Below, piece by piece: positions 56,341 to 64,000 of a DNA stretch of 64,000 bases. Every line of letters begins with the position of its first letter. The stretch's first letter is position 1. Position numbers and translations under genes: made by a program. The DNA comes from Alishewanella longhuensis (GTDB lineage: Bacteria; Pseudomonadota; Gammaproteobacteria; Enterobacterales; Alteromonadaceae), in contig NZ_BNAO01000010.1 in NCBI RefSeq assembly GCF_014653435.1, positions 62,001 through 126,000 on the forward strand, given 5' to 3'. The notes beneath the pieces are model-generated. The model did not search any database, was not told the origin of the DNA, and saw only the letters and a program-made list of their open reading frames with translations.

Positions 56341-57509
56341 TAGAATCTATACGTTAATTGCAGCGCCCAAACTTGCCAGTAACGCTGATTATTAAGAGCC
56401 AAATCAGGTATCAGACTAGGTGAAAGTCTTCCTGTGCCATCTACCCAGTGATGCTCGACCTGCCATTGCCAGTTTTTGGCAAACGCATAACTGAGTCCAA
56501 ACATAATACTCTGCTGATAGCCAAAATAAGCTGGAATACCGATTTCAGGCAAAGAAGAACCGCGTTTGTCGTTTTTATTTTGTGTCAGGTAATCTAGTGT
56601 GATCAGAGCGCTGAGTTTAGTGGACAATTGGTATCGCCCTAATAAATAACCGCCCTGACCTTTCTGATCGCGTCGAAAACCAGGCTGATAAAACCCTTTT
56701 ATCGACAATCGTTCTTGCATTAACTCCGCAGCTAACTCCCATTTTTCAGCTTGATAGCGCCAAGTCAGCATAAAACGCTGCACCGTCAGGTCAGCATCAA
56801 AGAAAAAATCAAAATCGGCAGCGCCATAGCTAAAGTCAGAATCCAACAAGGAAATACCATAAGTCGCCTGGCTACCCAAACTCTGCCAAAAAAGACTGGC
56901 CTGGTGTACAAACTTTTGTTTAGCCTCTCCTTGCACCACAGGGCTGAGTAAGATCTGGCTTTGTGCCTTGGTAATATTCGTAGCCCCAAGACTCCAGTTA
57001 TACTCAAGTTCACCACTGCTGCCTTGTAAATAGCCTTTAATGGCTACCCCATCGCTGGCAACCGCAATGTCGCGAAAAGCGTCATAGTAAATCGATTGAG
57101 GCAACATAATACTGGGTCTGGTAAAGGGGACATCCCGGGTGCTGGAATACAGCCAATGCTGATTTTTATAACGCCCAAGATACAAATTAAGTTGATGATC
57201 AAAATCATCAAGTAAACTGATATCTAAGAATAAGTAATCCAGCCGCCCTCCCTCCGGATAGCGGTTACCACCATTCAGATAAACTAACTGTCCAGATAAC
57301 TTTAAGCGGGATGAAACCTTCCAATTGGCATTAATACCCACCTCTGTCAAAGCCGCAGAGAGATCACCGCTATTATTAACGGCGTTGCTTTTCTTCGCCT
57401 GCGCAAGCCCTTGCGCAAGAAAGCCATGCACACTAAGAGATTCCGCCTGGATGGAGAGCGGTAACAGACATAGTGAAATAAGTAAGTAAAATTGCCGGCT
57501 ATTTTTCAT
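56340..57509 (-). CDS. Outer-membrane beta-barrel (porin-like) protein
   Basis: 389 aa from the ATG at 57509 (GGTGG upstream). Signal peptide (FYLLISLCLLPLSIQA), then alternating beta-strands with many aromatic girdle residues and a terminal F (LQLTYRF). LSVHGFLAQGLAQA at the mature N-terminus resembles porin-like proteins found beside PstS-like genes. No known substrate. Second of three coupled genes. Confidence 0.8.
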   Translation of the reverse strand: MKNSRQFYLLISLCLLPLSIQAESLSVHGFLAQGLAQAKKSNAVNNSGDLSAALTEVGINANWKVSSRLKLSGQLVYLNGGNRYPEGGRLDYLFLDISLLDDFDHQLNLYLGRYKNQHWLYSSTRDVPFTRPSIMLPQSIYYDAFRDIAVASDGVAIKGYLQGSSGELEYNWSLGATNITKAQSQILLSPVVQGEAKQKFVHQASLFWQSLGSQATYGISLLDSDFSYGAADFDFFFDADLTVQRFMLTWRYQAEKWELAAELMQERLSIKGFYQPGFRRDQKGQGGYLLGRYQLSTKLSALITLDYLTQNKNDKRGSSLPEIGIPAYFGYQQSIMFGLSYAFAKNWQWQVEHHWVDGTGRLSPSLIPDLALNNQRYWQVWALQLTYRF

Positions 57510-57918
57510 GTACCACCACCACCCGCACAGCTGGAGAACCTTTGTCTGTAGCCAGATAACCAATAGCGCCCGGTGTCTGTTTTAATAGTAGCAACATCTC
57601 CTCTTCAGACTGTACTTGGGTTGGGAAGCTACCAATACCGGAGAAACGCTGCCGATCCCATATCGCATCTAATTGATAAGGAAACATTTTTAAATAGTTC
57701 CGACTAAATCGGATATGTTGTTCATCTGCCGAATTTAGTACAAACACCTGGATGGGCTGCCCATCAGACCAACGGGTTTGCCGCATAGTAAAAATGGCTC
57801 TGAGTTGAGATGTACTAAGCTGCTCTTCGCTCACAGATGAGTGTGCAACAACTTCCAGCGCCTTTACAGGCCAGGAAAGCAGCAGCAATAAACAGTATAA
57901 AGCACGTAGTAAAGTCAT
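57499..57918 (-). CDS. Short PstS-like periplasmic protein
   Basis: 139 aa. Signal peptide (LLRALYCLLLLLSWPVKA), then LSTSQLRAIFTMRQTRWSDG and GAIGYLATD, typical of the small phosphate-binding-like family (about half of a full PstS). No Pst permease genes nearby, so not an ordinary importer part. Its last 11 bases overlap the barrel gene. May be a periplasmic sensor for the GGDEF-EAL protein. Confidence 0.8.
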   Translation of the reverse strand: MTLLRALYCLLLLLSWPVKALEVVAHSSVSEEQLSTSQLRAIFTMRQTRWSDGQPIQVFVLNSADEQHIRFSRNYLKMFPYQLDAIWDRQRFSGIGSFPTQVQSEEEMLLLLKQTPGAIGYLATDKGSPAVRVVVVHEK

Positions 57919-58053
57919 CTTATCCCTATAAACCTAACTCCGGCTAACCGGTTATTAATTATAGTCGCTTTATAAAAGCTAGCTTGACTATCTGAGTAGC
58001 AGCTTTAACTATAAGCAATAGCAGATAAAAATGTTACTAAAGTGAAAATTATT
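57919..58053. promoter_or_regulatory. Upstream region of the PstS-like operon
   Basis: 135 bp between the mgtE stop and the next start on the same strand. Contains the palindrome TAACCGGTTA (57945-57954). No U-tract terminator for mgtE is seen, so either a promoter lies here or mgtE reads through. Confidence 0.35.
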
Positions 58054-59397
58054 TCACAACCCTAAGTACCAGGTCGCTATTGAGAAATACAAAAGCACGC
58101 CTGCCACATCAGCGATAGACGTAATTAAAGGACCACTTGCTGTTGCCGGGTCCATATTAAAGCGGCTGAGTAAGAAAGGTAATGATAGCCCAATTAAACT
58201 GCCCACTAACACTACTAACATCATGGTAAGCGCCACTACTACAGCAATATCGGGCCCGCCGCGCCACAGCCCCAACCCCACCACTGCGGCCGACATTGTC
58301 AGGCCAAGTAAACCGGCTACCAGACATTCTTTACCTAATAATGAGCCCCAGTCTCGCAGCTTAACATCACCGGTAGCTAAAGCACGCACCATTAAGGTGC
58401 CAGACTGCGCTCCAGCATTACCGCTACTGGCGATAAGTAAGGGTAAAAAGAATAACAACGCCAGATAGCTGGCAATGGTTTCTTCAAAGTAGGCGATGCC
58501 AGCGCCGGAGAAAATATTACCGAATACCAGTACAACCAGCCAAAATACCCGTTTGCGATATAACAGGCCGATACCAGCATGTTTAACACTACTCTCCAGC
58601 TTTCCGATAGTAGCGGTTTTGTGGAAATCTTCGGTGGCCTCTTCCGCAACAACGTCCATCGCATCATCGTAGGTCACAATACCAACCATTTGATGTTGCT
58701 CATTCACTATGGGTAGTGCCAGTAAGTCGTACTTGGCTATTAAACTAGCTACTTCTTCCTGCGGCATATCGACACTGGCGTATATAGGATCATGATTCAT
58801 TAAATCATCAACCCGCATACTCACGGGTGCCAGAATTAAATCGCGCAAACTGACTACGCCAATCAATTGCCGCGCTTTATCTACCACATAAGATGAATAA
58901 ATAGTTTCTTTGTCCGGCGCTTCCAGGCGCAGCACTTCAATGGCTTCGCGCACCGTAAGATCCGGCGGCAACACCGCATAATCTGAAGTCATAATAGCGC
59001 CAGCACTGCCTTCTTCATGCGCCGATAAGCGCAAAAGATCTTCTCGCTCAGCTTGCGCCAGTGCAGGTAACAGCGTATCGCGCTGCTCTTCCGTTAACCG
59101 ATTAAATAAATCAGCGCGTTCGTCCGACGACATTTGCCGGATAATAGGTGACAATTTCCGTCTGCTAATACTAATGGCCAGTTTAACTTGCACTTCAGCT
59201 GGTAAATAGCCAAAAACCTCAGCCTGCTCTGCGCGCGGTAAAACCGTTAATAAAGTCCAAAGTTCGGTAGCAGAAAATTCTGTTAGGGCAGCAGCGTAAT
59301 CGGCTGGATGCACATCTTCCAGCTGGTCACGTAACAAATGGGCGGTATCATGCTCCAGCGCAGCGCGCAGAGTATCGATAAGAACAGGTAATTCCAT
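58054..59397 (-). CDS. mgtE: Magnesium transporter MgtE
   Basis: 447 aa. N-terminal superhelical domain (about 1-130), tandem CBS domains (about 135-255), and five C-terminal helices with PLLIASSGNAGAQSGTLMVRALA, the MgtE pore motif, and a conserved Asp near the end (ITSIADVAG). A gated Mg2+ channel in the inner membrane. Its leader (59404-59502) has mutually exclusive stems that involve the ribosome-binding site. Confidence 0.95.
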   Translation of the reverse strand: MELPVLIDTLRAALEHDTAHLLRDQLEDVHPADYAAALTEFSATELWTLLTVLPRAEQAEVFGYLPAEVQVKLAISISRRKLSPIIRQMSSDERADLFNRLTEEQRDTLLPALAQAEREDLLRLSAHEEGSAGAIMTSDYAVLPPDLTVREAIEVLRLEAPDKETIYSSYVVDKARQLIGVVSLRDLILAPVSMRVDDLMNHDPIYASVDMPQEEVASLIAKYDLLALPIVNEQHQMVGIVTYDDAMDVVAEEATEDFHKTATIGKLESSVKHAGIGLLYRKRVFWLVVLVFGNIFSGAGIAYFEETIASYLALLFFLPLLIASSGNAGAQSGTLMVRALATGDVKLRDWGSLLGKECLVAGLLGLTMSAAVVGLGLWRGGPDIAVVVALTMMLVVLVGSLIGLSLPFLLSRFNMDPATASGPLITSIADVAGVLLYFSIATWYLGL

Positions 59398-59403
59398 AAC
59401 AAC

Positions 59404-59502
59404 CTCTTATCAGCAACAACTGCTTAATAAGAGACTGGCTAGCAGATCAGCTTATTAAGCGCAGATTAATATGATTCTGGTGACTATGCAGGCTACGCCT
59501 GC
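59404..59502 (-). promoter_or_regulatory. Structured mgtE leader, candidate RNA switch
   Basis: Reading the mRNA: hairpin GCAGGC-GTA-GCCTGC (59502-59488); segment 1 GCTTAATAAG (59460-59451); segment 2 CTCTTATTAAGC (59433-59422); segment 3 ATAAGAG (59410-59404). Segment 2 pairs with 1 over 10 bp or with 3 over 7 bp (extended by AGCA/TGCT). Segment 3 contains the AAGAGG Shine-Dalgarno, so the two folds are ribosome-site open and closed. It does not look like a known Mg2+ riboswitch to me. Confidence 0.55.
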
Positions 59503-59682
59503 TACTGGGAACGTCCATAAAGTTGAAAAACTCCAAATGGATAATTAACACATTGCCACTTAAGCAAATTTTCACGCTATTTTATAAGCTAAGTGAGCTG
59601 AACTCAACCTGAGCAGCCAAAGTTTTACTGAATAAACCAGACTTTCTGTTAGCATAGTGTTTCGCATCAAAGGAGTGGAATG

Positions 59683-60489
59683 ATGACCAAGCAAAATACA
59701 GCGATCCTGTCTCAGTGGTGGCAGCCTCAGGCATTGGCTCTGGATGAATGCTGGCAATACAGTGTTGGCCCCATTACGCTGTATTTTAAGCGTTGCCTGC
59801 AAGAATGGCAGTTTAGTTTTGAACGCCAGGATCAAGCCGAAACCAACTTTAGCACTGTCAGCCAGAGTGCTGTCTGTTTGCCGGAACTGTTAACATCACA
59901 ACGCTTTATTTTTCGGCACAGCCCAACCAGCTTCCGCTTAACACCAAAATTGTTAGAACGGCCAGTGGTGATTAAAACCCGTCAGCCGGTAAGTATTCCG
60001 GCAGGGGAACAAAATGTGTTTTATATCAGCTCCCCGGTTTGTATACAGGTTAGTTTAGAGCAACCGCAAACCATATTGCTGGAAATCTCTATTCAACGTC
60101 TATCCGACACCTGGTTTGGCGCTTCCACTGAGCATGGCCAGCTGTGTTACGCAGATAAAACACATGCCAGGCAAAGCTTGGCGGAAATACCGGCCAGGCC
60201 GCATCGAGCCGTCACGGCGGTGACCATCGAAAATCGTTCTGATAAAATGCTAACTATTGATAAAATTAGTATTCCATTGCCCTATCTCGCCATTTATGGT
60301 CGTAATGACGGCAGCCTTTGGACCGACCCTATTACTTTACAACATGAAGGTGACAGCAGTTTAACCCGCTTTAAAATTAGCAAGGAGCTGCCCGCAGGTC
60401 TGAGCAGTGCTGATTTGTTAACGGCACCACGAGAGTTACCTGATAAAAACAATTTAGTACGGGCTTTCACCGGCATCTTTAGCCAATAA
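59683..60489 (+). CDS. DUF432-like protein next to MscS
   Basis: 268 aa from the ATG at 59683, seven bases after AGGAG (a second ATG lies one codon earlier). No signal peptide or membrane helix. The body looks beta-rich: VGPITLYFKR, FYISSPVCIQVSLEQPQTILLEI, TAVTIENRSDKMLTIDKISIPLPYLAIYG. It resembles the DUF432 family, whose genes often precede MscS channels; I am moderately sure. Eleven bases before mscS, so co-transcribed. Possibly a cytoplasmic partner of the channel. Confidence 0.6.
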   Translation: MTKQNTAILSQWWQPQALALDECWQYSVGPITLYFKRCLQEWQFSFERQDQAETNFSTVSQSAVCLPELLTSQRFIFRHSPTSFRLTPKLLERPVVIKTRQPVSIPAGEQNVFYISSPVCIQVSLEQPQTILLEISIQRLSDTWFGASTEHGQLCYADKTHARQSLAEIPARPHRAVTAVTIENRSDKMLTIDKISIPLPYLAIYGRNDGSLWTDPITLQHEGDSSLTRFKISKELPAGLSSADLLTAPRELPDKNNLVRAFTGIFSQ

Positions 60490-60499
60490 AGGATAGATT

Positions 60500-61378
60500 A
60501 TGTTTGATGCTCTGCTGCAATTTATACAATCAGACGCTGTGATCAATGGTCTCCAGGCCTTATTATTGATTTTGAGCGGCTTCTTACTCGCCCGTTATAC
60601 CGCCAAAGCCGCTGAGAAAATCATCAGTAACAATTTTTCCAGACATCATGCCGTGTTGTTCCGCCGTGTTGTCTATTGGCTGGTATTAGCTCTATTCTTA
60701 GCTTCAGCGTTGCATCAGTTGGGCTTCTCTCTAGGTGTTCTGCTTGGCGCTGCTGGCGTATTATCCGTGGCTATTGGTTTTGCCTCCCAAACCTCCGCTT
60801 CCAATTTAATCAGCGGGCTATTTCTGATTGGTGAAAAGCCTTTCCAAATTGGCGATACCATTAAAGTGGGCACGACGATCGGCGAAGTACTGTCGATTGA
60901 TTTACTGTCAGTAAAGTTACGCACCTTTGATAATCTGTTTGTGCGGATCCCGAATGAAAGTTTGATCAAGTCTGAAATGACCAATATGACACGCTTCCCC
61001 ATTCGCCGTTTTGATTTGCTTCTAGGGGTAGCTTATAAAGAAAATATCGCTAATGTACGCAAAGTACTATTTGACGTAGCAGAGAAAAATCCACTCAGTT
61101 TGGACGAACCCGCGCCAGCCTTTTTATTTACCGGCTTTGGTGACTCTGCCTTAAATTTGCAATTTTCGGTTTGGTGCAGCACCGGCAACTTTAGAGCGCT
61201 GCGTAATAGCTTGCAAGAGGAAATAAAACTGGCCTTTGATGCTGCTGGCATTGAAATCCCCTTCCCACATCGCACCCTTTATGCTGGCAGTGAGACGCCG
61301 CCCTTTCCGGTGCGGATTGTCTCGGAAGCAACGCCTGCCAGTACAGAGCAAAAACCAGATAAACCGGCAAATTCTTAA
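60500..61378 (+). CDS. mscS: Small-conductance mechanosensitive channel
   Basis: 292 aa. Three helices with the Gly/Ala-rich pore helix LLGAAGVLSVAIGFASQTSASN, then FLIGEKPFQIGD and RIPNESLIKSEMTN of the beta domain. It opens under membrane tension to release solutes in osmotic downshock. Shares an operon with the DUF432-like gene and probably the Omp85-like gene. Confidence 0.93.
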   Translation: MFDALLQFIQSDAVINGLQALLLILSGFLLARYTAKAAEKIISNNFSRHHAVLFRRVVYWLVLALFLASALHQLGFSLGVLLGAAGVLSVAIGFASQTSASNLISGLFLIGEKPFQIGDTIKVGTTIGEVLSIDLLSVKLRTFDNLFVRIPNESLIKSEMTNMTRFPIRRFDLLLGVAYKENIANVRKVLFDVAEKNPLSLDEPAPAFLFTGFGDSALNLQFSVWCSTGNFRALRNSLQEEIKLAFDAAGIEIPFPHRTLYAGSETPPFPVRIVSEATPASTEQKPDKPANS

Positions 61379-61480
61379 GCCAGCACAGTGCCTGATAATA
61401 TAGACATTGGTATTTATCCCAAAACACGTCATAGTAAAGATAACCTGGCCAATACAGCCGGGTTTACCAGGAGCTTGCGA

Positions 61481-63121
61481 ATGTGGCGTAGTTTAAGCCT
61501 GTTGTCATTGTCTGTTACCAGTTTTACGCTGTCTGCCCAGTGCAACAGCGACTTTGATAGTGCGCTGTTAAAACAACAAAACCCCACTATCAGCGCGATA
61601 ACATTTCAACGCAATAACGTCTTCGACCTTACCGAAAAAGGCATTTTTTGGCTGCATCGCTTTGCGAATGCCAGCCATATTATTAGCACCGAAGAAACCA
61701 TTCGTGATGATTTATTGTTTAGCGAAGCGGCACCATTAAAACTCTCAGAGCTAGCTGAAACAGAGCGTTTGCTACGTAGCCGACGTTATTTGCGAGATGC
61801 CAAAGTAGAGGTTGTCAGCTATTGTGGCGCAGATAACAGCGCGGTGGTGCAGGTCAGCACCTGGGACAACTGGTCGCTACTGCCTAAGATCGATTTCTCC
61901 AGCGAAGGTGGTGAAACCAAATATTCTTTGGGCATCGCCGAGGATAATCTACTGGGTTCAGGTAACCATATCCAACTGGATTACTCAAAAGACAGTGAGC
62001 GTACCGGTTATTTGCTTAGTTTTGCCAGTCCCAATATTTTTGGGAGTCATTGGAATACCTTGGTCAGTTATGCCAATAACTCCGATGGCGAGAATTATCA
62101 ATTTGCCTTGCAGCGTCCATTCTATCGCTTAGATTCTGACTGGGCTTTTAACTTTGATTTGTTAAAAAATAAAGAGCAGGTAACAGATTATTTATTAGCC
62201 GAAAGTGTCAATGAATACGATCGCACCCGCAATCAATTCGAGAGTTCGGCAGGCTTTAAATTAGCGGCGCGTGGGCAAAGTATTCAACGCCTACTGTTGG
62301 GGTTAACGCTGGAAGATGTTTCCTTTAGTGAGCAGGCGGGCACCGTCTTGCCATTACCTGCCGAACGCAACTTATCGGCACTATGGATAGAGTATCAATT
62401 ACTGCAGGATGATTTTTACAAACTCTATAATATAAACCAGTTTAATCGGGTAGAAGATATCAATGCAGGCTGGCAATTACGCTTGCGCTTAGGTTATTTA
62501 CAACCGTGGCTTGGTGCTGATGCAGACGGCTTACAACTTACACTAAATGTAGATAAAGCCTGGCAGTTGGGGCCGCAAACCTGGATATTTAGTGAGCTGA
62601 GCTACGATCGCTTAGCTTGGGAAAATACTCGTCAGGAATTATGGCATCTGGCATTACAGGTAAATCATCAACTCAATGCCCGCAACAGTGTAATGGCCAG
62701 CATCTCTGCGGAGAAAGGCAGAAATTTATTTACAGATGAAGCCTTATACCTAGGAGGAGATAGCGGACTGCGGGCCTTTCCACTGTATTACCAGCGTGGC
62801 GATAATCGGATGGTTGCCACAGCCGAATACCGCCATTATACCGATTGGAACCTATGGCAAATTTTTGATGTCGGCTTTGCCGCCTTTACTGATGTCGGTC
62901 GCAGTTGGGGAGCCAATACCCAATTTGATTACGCCAGCGCCCAAAACGGCAGAGCCGGTGTTGACGATAAAATTTTATTAGGCGTCGGGGTTGGCATTCG
63001 CTTGTTATCCAGCCACTCCAGCCGTGGCACCATGGTTCATTTGGATCTCACCCGGCCTGTAACCGATAACCCAGACATTAGCAGTTGGCAATGGCGGGCC
63101 ACGGCGAAAAGGCGCTTTTAA
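61481..63121 (+). CDS. Omp85-related outer-membrane protein with one POTRA-like domain
   Basis: 546 aa from the ATG at 61481 with AGGAG eight bases upstream; signal peptide (LSLLSLSVTSFTLSAQ). Residues about 35-120 look like a single POTRA domain (LSELAETERLLRSRRYLRDAKVEV). The barrel follows and has GLRAFPLYYQRGDNR, the equivalent of the VRGF loop of BamA/TamA. It ends ATAKRRF. Too short for BamA or TamA, so a different Omp85 family member of unknown substrate. 102 bases after mscS. Confidence 0.75.
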   Translation: MWRSLSLLSLSVTSFTLSAQCNSDFDSALLKQQNPTISAITFQRNNVFDLTEKGIFWLHRFANASHIISTEETIRDDLLFSEAAPLKLSELAETERLLRSRRYLRDAKVEVVSYCGADNSAVVQVSTWDNWSLLPKIDFSSEGGETKYSLGIAEDNLLGSGNHIQLDYSKDSERTGYLLSFASPNIFGSHWNTLVSYANNSDGENYQFALQRPFYRLDSDWAFNFDLLKNKEQVTDYLLAESVNEYDRTRNQFESSAGFKLAARGQSIQRLLLGLTLEDVSFSEQAGTVLPLPAERNLSALWIEYQLLQDDFYKLYNINQFNRVEDINAGWQLRLRLGYLQPWLGADADGLQLTLNVDKAWQLGPQTWIFSELSYDRLAWENTRQELWHLALQVNHQLNARNSVMASISAEKGRNLFTDEALYLGGDSGLRAFPLYYQRGDNRMVATAEYRHYTDWNLWQIFDVGFAAFTDVGRSWGANTQFDYASAQNGRAGVDDKILLGVGVGIRLLSSHSSRGTMVHLDLTRPVTDNPDISSWQWRATAKRRF

Positions 63122-63147
63122 GTTAAAGCCCCCAACTCACGCTGCTA

Positions 63148-63960
63148 TCAGTGTGGCTGACATTTAGGGCAAAACACTGTACTCCGTTGCCCCAAACGAA
63201 TTTCCTGCAAAGCGGTACCACAAACCACACAAGGCAGGGTCGCACGGCCATACACCAACAATTCTTGTTTAAAATACCCTGGCTTACCATCGACCTGACT
63301 AAAATCCCGCAACGTCGTACCGCCCTGAACTATAGCGGCAGCCAGCGTTTCTTTGACTACGGTTGCTAGCAAAGTTAGTTTGTCTGCACTTACCTGGTTA
63401 GCCGGTGCCTGCGGGGCTATACCCGCCTTGAACAGCGCTTCGTTCGCATAGATATTGCCTACTCCTACTACCACCTTGTTATCCATTAACACCAATTTGA
63501 TGGCCGCGCTGCGCTTGGCACAAGCGTTAAGCAAAGTCGCGGCACCAAAGGCGTCGGTTAACGGCTCTGGCCCTAATGCCGCTAATAGCGGATGCACCGT
63601 ATCTTTCGCTTGCCATAACACCGCACCGAAGCGACGGGTATCGTTTAACCGCAAACACTGACCGCTGCTTAGCACAAAATCGAGATGATCATGTTTTTCA
63701 GGTAGTTGTTTGGCTGGCACCACCTTTAAATGGCCAGACATCCCCAAATGTAAAATAATGCAGCCAGTTGGTAACTCTATCAGCAAATATTTAGCGCGGC
63801 GGCTTACCGATAAAATAGGCTGCTCTGCTGCAGCAACCACCTCATCCGGTATCCACCAGCGCAGTTGCCGTTGCCGGGCAATAACCTTAATCAGTGTTTG
63901 CTGTGCTAAATGCGGACTGATCCCAAGGCGGGATACCTCAACTTCAGGCAATTCCGGCAT
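63148..63960 (-). CDS. mutM: Formamidopyrimidine-DNA glycosylase
   Basis: 270 aa. N-terminal PELPEVEVSRLGI (catalytic Pro2 and Glu3), KYLLIELPTG, GVGNIYANEALFKAGI and a C-terminal zinc finger (CVVC...CPKC). Removes 8-oxoguanine and ring-opened purines from DNA. GGAG precedes the ATG. Convergent with the Omp85-like gene, 26 bases apart. Confidence 0.97.
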   Translation of the reverse strand: MPELPEVEVSRLGISPHLAQQTLIKVIARQRQLRWWIPDEVVAAAEQPILSVSRRAKYLLIELPTGCIILHLGMSGHLKVVPAKQLPEKHDHLDFVLSSGQCLRLNDTRRFGAVLWQAKDTVHPLLAALGPEPLTDAFGAATLLNACAKRSAAIKLVLMDNKVVVGVGNIYANEALFKAGIAPQAPANQVSADKLTLLATVVKETLAAAIVQGGTTLRDFSQVDGKPGYFKQELLVYGRATLPCVVCGTALQEIRLGQRSTVFCPKCQPH

Positions 63961-64000
63961 GCTTACTCCACTAAAAATAATAAACGGGCCTGGGCTGCGC
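63961..64000. other. Upstream edge of mutM, no feature called
   Basis: The last 40 bases carry only the mutM ribosome-binding site and the edge of the next region; too short to interpret. Confidence 0.5.

Overview
The window is a dense, single-chromosome stretch of a gammaproteobacterium. Gene content and protein sequences point to the Alteromonadales/Chromatiaceae neighbourhood (Rheinheimera, Alishewanella and Arsukibacterium-like); that genus-level guess is inference from protein flavour, not from a search. I see no rRNA, tRNA, CRISPR array, insertion sequence or prophage. Almost all DNA is explained by about 56 protein genes in operons, with several rho-independent terminators and structured leaders between them.

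Layout. 1-5.9 kb: a TonB-dependent receptor diverging from a GntP-type permease and a secreted MetX-like alpha/beta hydrolase, then a periplasmic solute-binding protein. 5.9-9.8 kb: a ferric-iron ABC importer operon (fbpABC type) on the minus strand, then a small DUF2892 gene. 10-13.3 kb: mgsA, then ilvC diverging from its LysR regulator ilvY. 13.3-17.1 kb: sspB/sspA and the cytochrome bc1 operon petABC. 17.3-19.5 kb: rpsI-rplM and zapE. 19.6-22.7 kb: zapG, degQ, degS. 22.7-27.3 kb: mlaFEDCB-ibaG-murA on the minus strand, divergent from yrbG-kdsD-kdsC-lptCAB-rpoN-hpf-ptsN-rapZ-ptsO at 27.5-35.3 kb. These two blocks are the conserved envelope (outer-membrane lipid asymmetry, Kdo/LPS transport, peptidoglycan) and nitrogen-PTS region known from E. 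coli.

35.5-47.1 kb holds two complete Mrp-type multisubunit Na+/H+ antiporter operons facing each other tail to tail. One has seven separate genes (A to G). The other has six, with MrpA and MrpB fused. This fits a salt- or alkali-adapted life style. 47.3-49.9 kb: a secreted oligopeptidase B-like peptidase and a tiny helix-turn-helix protein. 49.9-53.9 kb: a thiamine uptake operon (TonB receptor, YkoF-like binder, PnuT-like permease, ThiK-like kinase) behind a well-formed TPP riboswitch. 53.9-57.9 kb: a tightly coupled three-gene set of PstS-like periplasmic protein, outer-membrane barrel and membrane GGDEF-EAL enzyme. 58-64 kb: mgtE, a DUF432-like protein, MscS, an Omp85-related barrel and mutM.

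The most interesting items not explained by gene calls are RNA-scale structures. The mgtE leader can form two mutually exclusive stems, one of which hides the ribosome-binding site. An 8-bp GCAA-loop hairpin encloses both the Shine-Dalgarno and the TTG start of fbpB. A perfect terminator-like hairpin lies inside the first codons of ptsN. Both mrp operon leaders carry large inverted repeats. The PstS-like/porin/c-di-GMP operon and the DUF432-MscS-Omp85 trio are the best protein-level candidates for little-described systems.
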